Below are positions 9,465-17,688 of a stretch of 18,170 bases of DNA, in pieces; positions within the stretch are counted from its first letter, which is position 1, and the number at the start of each line of letters is the position of its first letter. The position numbers and the translations under genes are program-made. The stretch comes from Eimeria necatrix (lineage: Eukaryota; Apicomplexa; Conoidasida; Eucoccidiorida; Eimeriidae). The notes under the pieces are model-generated. The model was not told the origin of the DNA. It worked only from the letters and a program-made list of their open reading frames with translations, and searched no databases. The stretch spans positions 1 through 18,170 of the forward strand of contig NW_013654598.1 of NCBI RefSeq assembly GCF_000499385.1. The letters run 5' to 3'.

Positions 9465-9649
9465 TGAGCGATTACGTACAATCTCGTTCAATTTTAATCG
9501 GCGCTTTGTCGAAGAATTTTTTGACATGGGAACTCGCACAGTCCATAGGAGATTTTATAGTTACTTTGCACATAAAATGCCAAATAGCTGTTGTGAGGTC
9601 ACCTCGCAGCAGTACGCAAGGAAGAACACGATATGCGACCTCAAAGTAA
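9465..9649 (+). CDS. Candidate last exon, hypothetical protein
   Basis: The acceptor sequence ATTTCCTGTTTCAG ends at 9464 and is one of the best in the window. It is followed by an open frame of about 61 codons ending in TAA. The peptide alternates hydrophobic and polar residues (SILIGALSKNFLTWELAQSI, then IGDFIVTLHIKCQIAVV), as in a folded domain, and ends in a basic Ser/Arg-rich tail. No ATG starts it, so an upstream exon is needed, and none was found with confidence. No family is recognised. It starts 175 bp beyond the minus-strand ATG at 9289, so the two would belong to different, divergently arranged genes. Confidence 0.3.
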
Positions 9650-10539
9650 GGAGAAGTTCTTAATGCTACGCATACTCAAAAGAGCGTTCCTTTTTAATGC
9701 ATATATGCTTGCTATATGCGAATGCAACATTTGCCAAGTTTATTTATGCATTTGCTTGGGAATGCGCTGGCAATGACACAAATCATAACTTAAAATTGGA
9801 CCAAGTCCATGGCGTGCTGGAGATGTTGCGCTCTAGACCATTGTCCTTTTGTGTCTCAAAGCTTTTGATCTGCTACACATACTTGCTGTAAGCAGAAACA
9901 GATTATGCAAAGTAGAATAAAACCTTTTCTTGCGACCACCCTTTCTATTGCTGAGGCCCGTCTAGACGCTTTTATTTGGCACAGACGACAATAACCGTCA
10001 CCAAAGAAAATTAATGTTTTCAGGCCGACAAGAAATAACGTTTCCGGTTCTTTGACACACAAGAAAAGAAGTAATTTACACAAAGTGCAACAAAGGCAGT
10101 CAGGTATCTCCTGAATGTGGCTTCATCTGTCCTCCACTTTAGGCAGCACGCGCTTCATATCAGAAGAAAATGTTCTGAGCCACATATAGAAAGAAAACAC
10201 AGAAGCAGTTGTGGCAAATTTTCCCTAGGGAAATCATTCAGGTACATTTGTAAGCCTGTCTCACTTGTTGTGCTTGCAGCCTCTCCTAAGTCCACAAGCT
10301 CTTGCACTGCAGCCAGTCTGCAAAACATGCATGCATTTGCTCCAAAAGTATCTTGCATTTGTATTTAATGCACGCCAGAGGAGCATGTAGCTAGTTCGTC
10401 CAATCCAACCGCAATGAATGGCAATAAAATGATTGAATTTTTCCGCTTTGCCGGATTGTATTGGCTCACGAACTGCCTCAGACAATATTATCCTCTTACA
10501 AGGTGAAGTAACATCATACTCATTATCATAAGCTTCCGC
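9650..10539. other. No supported gene
   Basis: Short frames on both strands only: 9697-9891 (+), 9856-10083 (-), 10117-10368 (+), 10155-10358 (-) and 10261-10485 (-). None has a recognisable domain or a matched pair of splice sites. The DNA is slightly richer in A and T than the surroundings. No tandem repeats are seen. Confidence 0.4.
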
Positions 10540-10842
10540 ATGGTGATTTTGCTTGGGTCAAATAGAGCATCTGTGCGTTGCGGTGTGTCATTCCTGTGTT
10601 TATGCGAGCCAAATCGCAGTTTCTGTTGTCTTTTGCAGCGTGCGCATTCTGCACTGGCTTTGTTGCCTAGTATGGGGCGTCAACACGAACTCCTTTCCGT
10701 GTGCCAGGAATGTTCTCAACATGAGAACGGAATCTGTATTTCGGTTATCAGTATTCAACTGACTATGCGGCGACTGCATAGCTCGCCGGCTGCCAAAATG
10801 AGAAAAACACATGGAAAGCCAGCGCCATGTGTTTCGGGTTAG
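10540..10842 (+). CDS. Candidate small ORF or exon, hypothetical protein
   Basis: An ATG-to-TAG frame of 100 codons. The start (MVILLGSN...) is mildly hydrophobic. Cysteines recur through the first 70 residues, including a CQECSQHENGIC segment near residues 61-72 whose spacing (C-x2-C-x2-H-x4-C) does not match a standard zinc knuckle. An alternative model is an exon from 10639, since TTTCTGTTGTCTTTTGCAG ending at 10638 is a textbook acceptor in phase with this frame. No family is recognised. A tail rich in Lys and Pro precedes the stop. Confidence 0.25.
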   Translation: MVILLGSNRASVRCGVSFLCLCEPNRSFCCLLQRAHSALALLPSMGRQHELLSVCQECSQHENGICISVISIQLTMRRLHSSPAAKMRKTHGKPAPCVSG

Positions 10843-11317
10843 ATCTTGCATTAAACCACTCTAGTCCTTCATTGTGCAATTCTGGTTAATTTCAGCCTCT
10901 CACTCTCTGTAAATATCCTTCCTTCTAACCCTGATAGCATCTGTGCAGCTGCCAAATATAGATCACAGAAAAGATTCAGCACTGTAGGCACGGACCTAAA
11001 TCCATCCGCAGCAAATACGCACAAAGGCTTTGCCGCATCAAATTGCATTTCCATGGGACAGTATTTTGGCTCTAGGCTTTGCCTGTTACGACTGTTGCCA
11101 TATATGGTTTTCACCGTCTCAGTCCGCTGCATGGTCATGCGCATACTCCCTGAAGGGTTACTCGCTTCAACTCCAAAAGTGGGCCAAATCAGGTGTTTTC
11201 AACTTTGCAGGCCGCCCAGATAATGCGCTTCATATTTCAGGTGCCTTTTTCTTGGTGTTCTACATACTTGTCTGACGACGTGTCGTAGGACGCCCCGCAA
11301 TGCATTGTCAACTTAAT
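10843..11317. other. No supported gene
   Basis: This stretch holds a minus-strand frame (10869-11144) and a plus-strand frame (11030-11275) of 80-90 codons, neither with a recognisable domain. Acceptor-like strings such as CTTCATATTTCAG near 11240 occur, but no exon model could be completed. No repeats are seen until the tandem duplications that start at 11318. Confidence 0.4.
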
Positions 11318-11341
11318 AGTTAGCTTGCAAGTTAGCTTGCC
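11318..11341. repeat. 12-bp tandem duplication
   Basis: AGTTAGCTTGCA (11318-11329) is followed at once by AGTTAGCTTGCC (11330-11341), differing only in the last base. It lies 33 bp upstream of the larger 46-bp duplication and shares the CTTGC core with it, so both may come from the same local expansion. Confidence 0.85.
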
Positions 11342-11374
11342 AGTCAAATTGAATGCAGCTGCTCACAGTTCAGG

Positions 11375-11476
11375 CTTGCTAGTGTAGATGACGTTTCACC
11401 TGAGGAAACCCAAGGAGGCGATGAGGATGCCTTGCTAGTGTAGATGGTGCTCCACCCGAGAAAACCCATGAAGGCG
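11375..11476 (+). repeat. 46-bp tandem duplication with 10-bp spacer
   Basis: Copy 1 is 11375-11420 and copy 2 is 11431-11476, a 56-bp period. The first 16 bases (CTTGCTAGTGTAGATG) are identical and the full unit differs at 8 of 46 positions (about 83% identity). Read in the CTT-GCT frame, both copies are open and give a similar acidic peptide: L-A-S-V-D-x-x-x-P-E-x-T-x-x-G. Because the period is 56 and not a multiple of three, the two copies are in different plus-strand frames, so they cannot be read together as one repeat protein without a splice or shift. Confidence 0.85.
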
Positions 11477-11580
11477 TCCTAACGCACTTCCTATTTGAAC
11501 CATTTGCCCCGCTTTCGTTTTGCTGGACCCTTCTGCGTTCGAAACAAGTCTTGACTAAGGTAGCTGCAGCCTCATCTTAA
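11425..11580 (+). CDS. Candidate exon covering repeat copy 2
   Basis: From a TGA just upstream (11422-11424), the frame through copy 2 stays open for 51 codons to TAA at 11578-11580. It gives the acidic repeat peptide followed by a Phe/Leu-rich segment (LTHFLFEPFAPLSFCWTLL) and a short Lys/Ala/Ser tail. There is no ATG. The frame is too short to be significant and is listed because it includes a recently duplicated segment. No family is recognised. Confidence 0.15.
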   Translation, partial: GCLASVDGAPPEKTHEGVLTHFLFEPFAPLSFCWTLLRSKQVLTKVAAASS

Positions 11581-12058
11581 AAATAGAGCTTTCTACCATC
11601 TTTACGCCCACAAATAGTGAGAAAGCGGATGCGACGCACGCATCAAGTGCAACGTTTAGAAGCGAGGCATCAGAAGGTATAAGCACAATATAAACAAGCG
11701 TAAAAATAGCATCTGTGGGCGCGTCATGTAACACCAGCCTTGGAAAACCCACATGGTTTGTGAAATCACAAATAATACGTTTGAAACCAGGCAAATCCAA
11801 CGTGCGGCATGGTAACACATTTGTTGGCAGATTAAAGCGCCTATTCGTACCTCTGAGCAGCTACAATTTATCTCCAAGCAGGCATACTTCCTGCACAGGT
11901 TAGTCATGCTGAAACCTGGCGGGTCATTGCGCATATATTGAAATCCAAAGCATGAAACTCGACAATGGAATCGAAATTTCTTCCTACATGGATCCTGACC
12001 CGCTCTCGAGACCCAGATAATGATACAGTTGCCCTGAGCTCAAAGGCTGAAACGACCA
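11581..12058. other. No supported gene
   Basis: Overlapping short frames on both strands (for example 11555-11818 and 11656-11934 on minus, 11715-11903 and 11965-12147 on plus). None is recognisable and none shows a credible splice model. No repeats are seen. Confidence 0.4.
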
Positions 12059-12352
12059 ATGAAGGAATATATAACGTTGTTACCAGAAGGCAGTGCACTC
12101 AGCTGCGCCAATTGGGTATGCAACAGAGGAGTAATCACACATCTTAACAGTGGTATCTGCATGGCCATTTATGGATTCCAATGTGAAGCAAAACGCTCTA
12201 TACACTTTTTGTTCTCCGCGCTGGGCCTACTATCTTTGCATGAGGCGACTACTGGAAAAGGAAAATCACCATTCGCTGATTTTTTGATGGGCCAGATATT
12301 GATATTTAGCGAGCAGCATCCCCTAGAAGCAACTTCTGCTCTGCAACACTGA
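12059..12352 (+). CDS. Candidate small ORF, hypothetical protein
   Basis: A complete ATG-to-TGA frame of 97 codons. The peptide has a Cys-containing first third, a central hydrophobic segment (IHFLFSALGLLSL, about residues 48-60) that could be a membrane or buried helix, and a final part with PFADFLMGQILIF. The residue mix is protein-like throughout, but the length is ordinary for chance and no domain is recognised. A minus-strand frame (12169-12432) overlaps it. Confidence 0.25.
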   Translation: MKEYITLLPEGSALSCANWVCNRGVITHLNSGICMAIYGFQCEAKRSIHFLFSALGLLSLHEATTGKGKSPFADFLMGQILIFSEQHPLEATSALQH

Positions 12353-13899
12353 AGATTCTTCAGCGGATAAAACTGGCTTTTGCACCGTAGCCTTTTGCGG
12401 TTTTCTTCGCCGTCACAAAGTCCGCTGGTCATCCCTTATTGTTTCCTCAAAACACACTTTTCGAAGCATATTGAAAGCCACTTCTATTCCTCTCTCTGGC
12501 GCCTATAGTTGCATGAAGAATATCGGCAAATCTTACTAATGACCACTGATACATAACTGCTACGCGGAGAAAACACCTTAAAACATGTTACTGTGCATTA
12601 AGCGTGGCGTATTTCGTTGGATGATAAACAGTAAGCTCATGACACGAAGTATATTCGCGGCATGAGCTGAGGATATTTTTCTCAGCAAAATTTGGACCCA
12701 CTGCCTGTTTGCTCGCCACACCCAACCTCTCGAATAAGAGAAAATAGGACAGAAAAGTTTCGACATCTAGGCAGAACAAAATGCACTCCATAGTTAATAT
12801 TTCTACATTCTCACGCAGAAACCAGCAAAGCGTGTTCGTTGAGCTTAGGCATACACAGCTGGCTTAAGCATACAGTTGATTACAGCGAACCCCGCTTCCC
12901 CAGGAACGGAAGTGCTCAATCACGGCAAAACAATACCGTTCATCGTTGCTGTGAATCAACTGTGCCCACATTCTGAATGTTGCGGAACTTCCGTCCGACA
13001 ACTGCATCAAATGTCACTGCTTGCGAGTACGTGCATGCACACAAGACTTAATATCTCTGTGAGAGCATTTTTCAGCGGAAATTAAGTACAAGATAAAAAT
13101 ATTTTCATGCCCCTTGTACTTCGTGCTGTCGTTATGACCTAGAGCTGAGTGCCTAAGGAAGCAAGGCTGCATTTTAGGGAAAATGCGACTGCTTATTCCG
13201 CAGCAGAGTTACTCATATCCTCCTGCATGACAGCTAGCTTGCCGGGACACTTTGTAGCCGTTTCAGCTTACAACCTGCAATCACCAGCAACGGATTGTGG
13301 GCCAGGGTCGTCATGTCTACAAAGCGGGACGCGGCATGCGGCTTCTGCATACTGATATCTAACTCACCGTCTTTTGATAAAAGCTGGTGAATACAGGACA
13401 ACAATTATGCAATGATCCCACTGTGTCGAAATATCGTTGTGCTGCGCTACTTTTGCAGGAAGTTTCTGATGATGCTACTTCTGCAGCATGCTTTTAGTTC
13501 TTGATGATTCTCTTTGTTCTCTCAAACATCCGTTGCCTAGGTCGCAGTCCTTTTCGTGAAAAATGTTTCTGGACCGCAATTCGTAGTATCTATTGTCTTC
13601 CTTTAAGTGTGAATTTCTAAGATATTCATTGACCTACAGGTTGGAACTACAATTGACAGATGAGCCCGTCAGCTTCACGCTGATATTACGAACACTGTAT
13701 TAGCCGCACATCCTAGCATTTCTCGACTCCAAAGGTGGATGGCCAACTCCGCATCAGCTCTGCGTGCAAACGTATGCAAGCATTCTTTCATGAGAAAGCT
13801 TCAGACGGTTAAAAGGCGGACCTCTCTAGGCTCGCGCCTTTGTGAAGACCCTAAAACTGATACAAACAAGGAACGCACCCACTATATTTCCACCAGTTC
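12353..13899. other. Gene-poor stretch, nothing supported
   Basis: About 1.5 kb with only short frames, the longest being about 70 codons (12876-13085 and 13149-13355 on plus, 12588-12791 on minus). None is recognisable. From about 13360 to 13890 hardly any frame over 60 codons exists on either strand. No repeats or RNA genes were seen. It reads as intergenic or intronic DNA. Confidence 0.5.
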
Positions 13900-14088
13900 A
13901 TGATATTTTACACTTACACCTTTGCAGTTTCCTGGGCCACTTTCACACAAGAGTGCGCACTGAAAGCCAAGCGACGTCTACGTAATGCAAAGGCGCAGCT
14001 TTATTTTCCGCCAGTAGGTCTAACAGTGCAAAGAACCAATGTACGAGTAGCAATGATTGACAAGGTCCTCGTTGATTCCTCGAGTTAA
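13900..14088 (+). CDS. Candidate exon or small ORF, hypothetical protein
   Basis: An ATG-to-TAA frame of 62 codons. An alternative model is an exon from 13928, after the acceptor TTACACCTTTGCAG. The peptide is basic and strand/helix-like (ALKAKRRLRNAKAQLYFPPV, then VQRTNVRVAMIDK). A weak donor (GACAAG|GTCCTC at about 14064) would join it in phase with the candidate exon at 14288, giving one continuous frame. No family is recognised. This is the first of several coding-like plus-strand frames between 13.9 and 16.1 kb. Confidence 0.3.
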   Translation: MIFYTYTFAVSWATFTQECALKAKRRLRNAKAQLYFPPVGLTVQRTNVRVAMIDKVLVDSSS

Positions 14089-14287
14089 TGCTTACGACCT
14101 GTTTTCCGGTACAAAAGAACATTTTTCTCCTCCATTCTCGCCACACGTGACGTTACGAGTCCCATGGAAAAAGGCATTTCCCCCAAATTTATTGTTGCGG
14201 AAAATAAATATACTTCTTTTTCCTTCGGGCAAAGCTGCTGCGAATAATTTTGATGACAACGGATACACTTCAAGTGCCGTTTTCCAG

Positions 14288-14485
14288 ATAATGCTCACCA
14301 CCTTCATAGAAAAAGTAAGAAGCATGCGGTGCAATCAGAGTTCTTCACGTAACAGTGCGACTAGTAAAAATGGAAGCGATCTCGGGCACAGTACTCCCCT
14401 TCGGGGCAAGTTTAACTTCTGGCTGAGCAACGAAAATAATGTAGCGCATTGCAGATTCAATACTGAGGTTTCTTTGCACTTTTAA
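14288..14485 (+). CDS. Candidate exon, hypothetical protein
   Basis: The acceptor GTGCCGTTTTCCAG ends at 14287. The frame that follows is open for 65 codons to TAA. It belongs to a larger 142-codon open stretch from 14057 that has no ATG at its start. The peptide is polar and Ser/Asn-rich (NQSSSRNSATSKNGSDLG near residues 15-32) with a more ordered end (KFNFWLSNENNVAHCRF). It is phase-compatible with the preceding candidate exon. No domain is recognised. Confidence 0.25.
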   Translation: MMLTTFIEKVRSMRCNQSSSRNSATSKNGSDLGHSTPLRGKFNFWLSNENNVAHCRFNTEVSLHF

Positions 14486-14776
14486 TAGCGTTTACCTACC
14501 CCATACAAACACGCGGCGAAATTGTCACGCTTGGTGAAGCATTCGGAGTTGAAAGAATGTCAGAGTTTAAAAGTGCTCGCGGCAGTGACAAAGATAAGTA
14601 TACAGTTGCCAAAGGTGCACGATGCACACGTTGTCATCAGTAATGGAGCAAGTGTTCAGCAGATTCTGTCTCTCATGTTGCTTTGCTTCTTAAGAATAAC
14701 AAAACACGCAATGGCTCCATTTTGATCGAAAATACGCAAAAATGTTCTGTTTCGCTCACAGAAACCTTGTCCTTGC
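14486..14776 (+). other. Short coding-like plus frame, no gene model
   Basis: A plus-strand frame (14522-14725, 67 codons, no ATG) encodes a peptide with a beta-like stretch (VHDAHVVISNGASVQQILSL). It could be an internal exon, but no clean acceptor precedes it and no consensus donor ends it. An overlapping minus-strand frame (14656-14841) is an equally weak alternative. Confidence 0.15.
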
Positions 14777-15088
14777 ATGGAAAGATTCTCCTGTGTTGCT
14801 TCAAAGCAAGCGAAAGTCGGAAATACGTGCATTAGACACATTTTAGCAAAGGAAGGCAGAAGTCACCCACAAACAGTGGATTCACGGGAAGAGCAGACGC
14901 TACGGCAAGGTGCCTTTGCCGCGTGGTCGTGCTCTGACCTATCAGCAATCGTGGCGATACGTTTTGTTTGTAGTAGTCAACACAGCCTCGGGTACCTCCG
15001 CAAACACAGGACAAGTAACTTTGTTTCGGACTATCCCCTATTCTTAGCGATTGCAAACGCTTGCTATGAATTAGCTGAAATCGACTGA
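14777..15088 (+). CDS. Candidate small ORF or exon, hypothetical protein
   Basis: An ATG-to-TGA frame of 103 codons. The first part is basic and Cys-containing, the middle is acidic and polar (DSREEQTLRQ), and the end is hydrophobic (FVSDYPLFLAIANACYELAE). Splice-like alternatives exist: an acceptor ATTTTAG at 14846 and a donor CAAG|GTGCCT near 14910 would cut out a small internal exon of about 65 bases. A further acceptor, ATCCCCTATTCTTAG, lies near 15047. No family is recognised. Confidence 0.25.
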   Translation: MERFSCVASKQAKVGNTCIRHILAKEGRSHPQTVDSREEQTLRQGAFAAWSCSDLSAIVAIRFVCSSQHSLGYLRKHRTSNFVSDYPLFLAIANACYELAEID

Positions 15089-15895
15089 AAGGAACGTGTT
15101 GCATTTACAGTGGCACTACGTCGTGCTAACAGACACTCACGCAGAGTGATTATGGAGGCCAGTATATGAATCGATACATGGGTTTATGAGCTCCACTATA
15201 TTCATAAATATCACTGCTGTGCAAAAAGTACCTAAAATGGTCAGAAAAAGCTTCATGCCGTCGAATTACGTTTAACAGGCAGCCATTGCACACGCAGTCC
15301 TCTTGGTCCAGATGACGGGGCAAAAGGTGCATTGTTGTTTTCGGCGCCCTCCAGACAAGCAGATGCGCTCAGTTGCGGTTTGACATTTGCTCGGCGCCTC
15401 TCGCCCTACATATGTCAGATAACGCTCGACCAGAAGTTGTTTTAGGCTTTTAATGCGAACAAGTGACTCTTTGTTCCATTGTTTGATAAGGCACTGGCCG
15501 TTACACCGCGTATGAACGGCGCGTAAATAAAACGTGTTCATGAGGTTTTGCTTACAAACGGCTACTTGAAGTGACAGAAACGTATACGAGTAGAACTGCT
15601 GGGTTTTCAGAGGCTAACAATACATTTGCGTGGTGGGACACTCTTGCTTTCCTGGAAAAAGTCTCATAAAGAACGATCAGTGAAATGAATGAAAGGTTAA
15701 CGTGACAGCATCATCAGTGCTTGGTTCTAGATTTATTTCTCTACACGCGCTCTGTGGTTCACTTCACTATAGCCCAATGTGCATTTAACAGCCGCATGCA
15801 TCCATAAGGGGTTTTACAGAGACAAAGGCACTCATTGATGTCTAGGACCAAATGATTATATTATGAAAAATAACATTTTTTTGGCCTCTACGCAG
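15089..15895. other. No supported gene; probable intron or spacer
   Basis: A minus-strand frame at 15272-15541 (89 codons) is unrecognised. Otherwise the stretch is free of frames over 60 codons. Its last 35 bases are a T-rich run leading to the acceptor of the candidate exon at 15896, so part of it may be an intron of the same plus-strand gene. Confidence 0.35.
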
Positions 15896-16123
15896 GCACC
15901 TCAACAAGAAAATCAAAACGATCCCGATTTTTTGAAAAGTGTGATAATTGCATTATCGAACTACTTTAGTGATTTGCGTAGCGCCAGGGTCAACGCAGGG
16001 ACAAAGAAATATATCCTGCACATGCAAGCAGCACTTTCCCATTTGTGTACACATAATAATTCGCTAACTCCAGAAGCATGCAAAATTCTCTTGTCGCTCA
16101 AAGCCATGATGGAAGGTGTTTAA
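15896..16123 (+). CDS. Candidate last exon, all-helical hypothetical protein
   Basis: A T-rich tract (ACATTTTTTTGGCCTCTACGCAG, 15873-15895) ends in an AG acceptor. It is followed by a 75-codon open frame ending in TAA. The frame can also be read from ATG at 15863, giving 86 residues. The peptide is strongly protein-like: a polar start (APQQENQNDPDF), then what look like three amphipathic helices (LKSVIIALSNYFSDLRS, YILHMQAALSHL, PEACKILLSLKAMMEG) separated by Asn/Ser/Thr turns. This pattern suits a helical-repeat or helical-bundle C-terminus. No family is recognised. Codons are A/T-rich, unlike the GC-richer minus-strand candidate at 9 kb. Of all plus-strand frames this one most resembles real coding sequence. 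Confidence 0.4.
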   Translation, partial: APQQENQNDPDFLKSVIIALSNYFSDLRSARVNAGTKKYILHMQAALSHLCTHNNSLTPEACKILLSLKAMMEGV

Positions 16124-16599
16124 CGATCGGTGTAACTGCCAAATGAGGTAGACGAGGCCGCTCGTGAATCCCATTGCACAATCCACGAAGGCAGACGCTC
16201 TGCAAAACTTCCGTTCAGCCAGATATTCTAGAAGCCACGTACGTTCTGCGCAGGGGGATGCGTAGTGCAAAGCACTCTATGACTGCGTAAAACATTTTCA
16301 CCGGTGGCACGCAAACAATGATGAAGAGAAAATCCCACCAGGCTGCAAACGCTAATACAAAGCATAGACACCTTTAGAGGCTACTCTGAATATTTTCTGA
16401 AATTCTAAACGCGTTGCCTCCTGCTAATGACTCTGCGGGATAAACATCATCGGGGAGACTCTAGCGCGATTGCGAAGAGCCGGAACTATGCAAGAAATCG
16501 AACGCACGAGCACGGCTTACCATAGCAACCATGGCAACCAATACGAAAGCACCAATGCGCTTCAAACCATGTTTAAACACGAACAAAACTACGAGTACG
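16124..16599. other. No supported gene
   Basis: A minus-strand frame (16461-16748) gives a very hydrophobic peptide with a GTAAGC donor-like site at about 16515, but it competes with a better-supported frame over the duplicated segment at 16654-16779. No other candidate is seen. Nothing repetitive is seen in this stretch. Confidence 0.35.
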
Positions 16600-16809
16600 T
16601 TAGCCTGGTACGATTCGTTTGACAACATAAGTACCACAAAATTCAACGAGGAAAGACACTGAAGGCACTTCTCCATAATATCTGTACACACCACCACCAT
16701 ACGCCAAACATTTGGCAGTCCGACAATTCCCCAAGGAGCTTGCAGCAATCACCAAAACTTGAAACCGCCTGCAGAAAAGGGGGCCTTTCGGTGGTATTCC
16801 GTCGGACAT
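16600..16809 (-). CDS. Candidate exon over duplicated segment A
   Basis: A minus-strand frame of 69 codons, with no ATG at its 5' end, covering the segment that is duplicated at 17563-17688. Aligned with the other copy in the same relative frame, the peptides share R-(T/S)-AKC-(L/F)-AYG, then R-x-YG and SVS. In the best-aligned 57 bases, changes are commonest at the third codon position of this frame (8 of 17). That hints at past protein selection, but the numbers are small. Upstream, TGATTGCTGCAAG could be an acceptor. No family is recognised, and no complete gene model can be drawn. Confidence 0.25.
   Translation of the reverse strand: MSDGIPPKGPLFCRRFQVLVIAASSLGNCRTAKCLAYGGGVYRYYGEVPSVSFLVEFCGTYVVKRIVPG
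16654..16779. repeat. Duplicated segment, copy A
   Basis: Aligns with 17563-17688 in the same orientation, about 909 bp apart, at about 70% identity with two 1-bp gaps. The shared core is AAACATTTGGCA, flanked by matched stretches such as GAARGCA and the terminal AGAAAAG. Many of the differences are transitions. Similarity fades rapidly below 16654. Above 16779 only scattered matches remain (for example CATGAAC at 16858 and 17808), so the original duplication may have been longer. Confidence 0.7.
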
Positions 16810-16934
16810 GTCCCAAACACCAAGATCCCCAAATGTGATGCCAAACTAAGCGATCTGCATGAACTCAGTGTCAGCGACAGAGAGGGCAATTGCCCACTGC
16901 AGCAAGCGAAAGCTTGCCCGGGCACGACACGGAT

Positions 16935-17210
16935 ATGCACGAGGTTTCACCATTGCAGTCGCCAGGCAAAGAGTTACCCATGATTCAACTTGACTGCCAG
17001 CGGTGTCGCTCTCAATCTTCAGATGCTTGGTATAGAGGGGTTTGCTCCTCTCACCAACGCTACGTCTTCAAGAAGTGTAATGTTGCTGTAGGTCTCTGCA
17101 GGCAATACGCCTTTACCGTTTGCCGTCGCCAACTCTCTCAGAAACAGGGTCTTCAGCGCACACGCCAGGAATTCCAAAAGCGACGCAACCCCACAGGCAC
17201 ACCGTTCTAG
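16935..17210 (+). CDS. Candidate small Cys/His-rich ORF
   Basis: An ATG-to-TAG frame of 91 codons, or an exon from 16959 after the acceptor GTTTCACCATTGCAG in the same frame. Residues 21-40 contain C-x2-C, twelve residues including Trp32, then C-x2-H, a spacing compatible with a small zinc-binding finger. Further cysteines occur at 48, 55 and 63. The C-terminus is strongly basic and Gln/Arg-rich (QKQGLQRTRQEFQKRRN). A possible donor (TTG|GTATAG near 17029) would end an exon early. No named zinc-finger family is matched. It lies between the two copies of the duplicated segment and on the opposite strand from their favoured frame. Confidence 0.3.
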   Translation: MHEVSPLQSPGKELPMIQLDCQRCRSQSSDAWYRGVCSSHQRYVFKKCNVAVGLCRQYAFTVCRRQLSQKQGLQRTRQEFQKRRNPTGTPF

Positions 17211-17562
17211 TGCTGCCTTTTATGCAGCAGCCAACACTCTGCATGACATTTTGCATCTCGCGCAGCCGGCAGCTCTAGCCTCTTCCGACAACGCAGACGC
17301 TAAAAAACGCGCCAAGTTTCTCACTTTAGTCCTCAAACAGCGCTGCTAGACATCCCTAAGACATACTCTCTGCTCGCCACAATTCATGGCGGACACGGGA
17401 AAAGAAACAATCCGGTTCAGATTATCGCAAGAACCAGCGCGGGAATGCTCGACATTTTCGATACAATGCAAAGCAAGCTCTCGCCGATTTCCATGAAAGT
17501 AGCATAGTTGTTCCAGGCCATAGGAGTGCTACAGAGCTGCAGCAAAGCAATGCAGTCCTTCG
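17211..17562. other. No supported gene
   Basis: No frame over 60 codons starts in this stretch on the plus strand. The minus-strand frame 17417-17746 crosses into it from the duplicated segment B and has no recognisable domain. No repeats are seen. Confidence 0.4.
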
Positions 17563-17688
17563 AGACACGGAAAGCAGTCTTCCGTAACACCTGTGTGCGC
17601 AATCGCCGTATGCGAAACATTTGGCACTTCTGACAACGCCCGAAGAAGTTTATAACGAGCACAAAGCTTGGCGCCCCATGTAGAAAAG
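17563..17688. repeat. Duplicated segment, copy B
   Basis: Partner of 16654-16779. In the frame that is best conserved between the copies (minus strand), B has a TAA about eleven codons before the AKC motif, unlike A. So either an exon begins after that point or this copy is broken. A different minus-strand frame (17417-17746, 109 codons) is open through B but is not open in A, which argues that it is not the ancestral coding frame. Confidence 0.7.

Noticed and set aside
5200..14088. Candidate last exons ending near 5200, 9649 and 14088, roughly 4.4 kb apart, suggesting a tandem gene array
   Set aside because: The peptides and the DNA around them are not alike, so the even spacing is taken as coincidence.
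4898..16123. Apparent similarity between the C-terminal parts of the frames at 4898-5200 and 15896-16123 (Leu-rich helix after a T-x-E/K turn)
   Set aside because: Only a loose hydrophobic pattern is shared. There is no DNA-level similarity and few identical residues.
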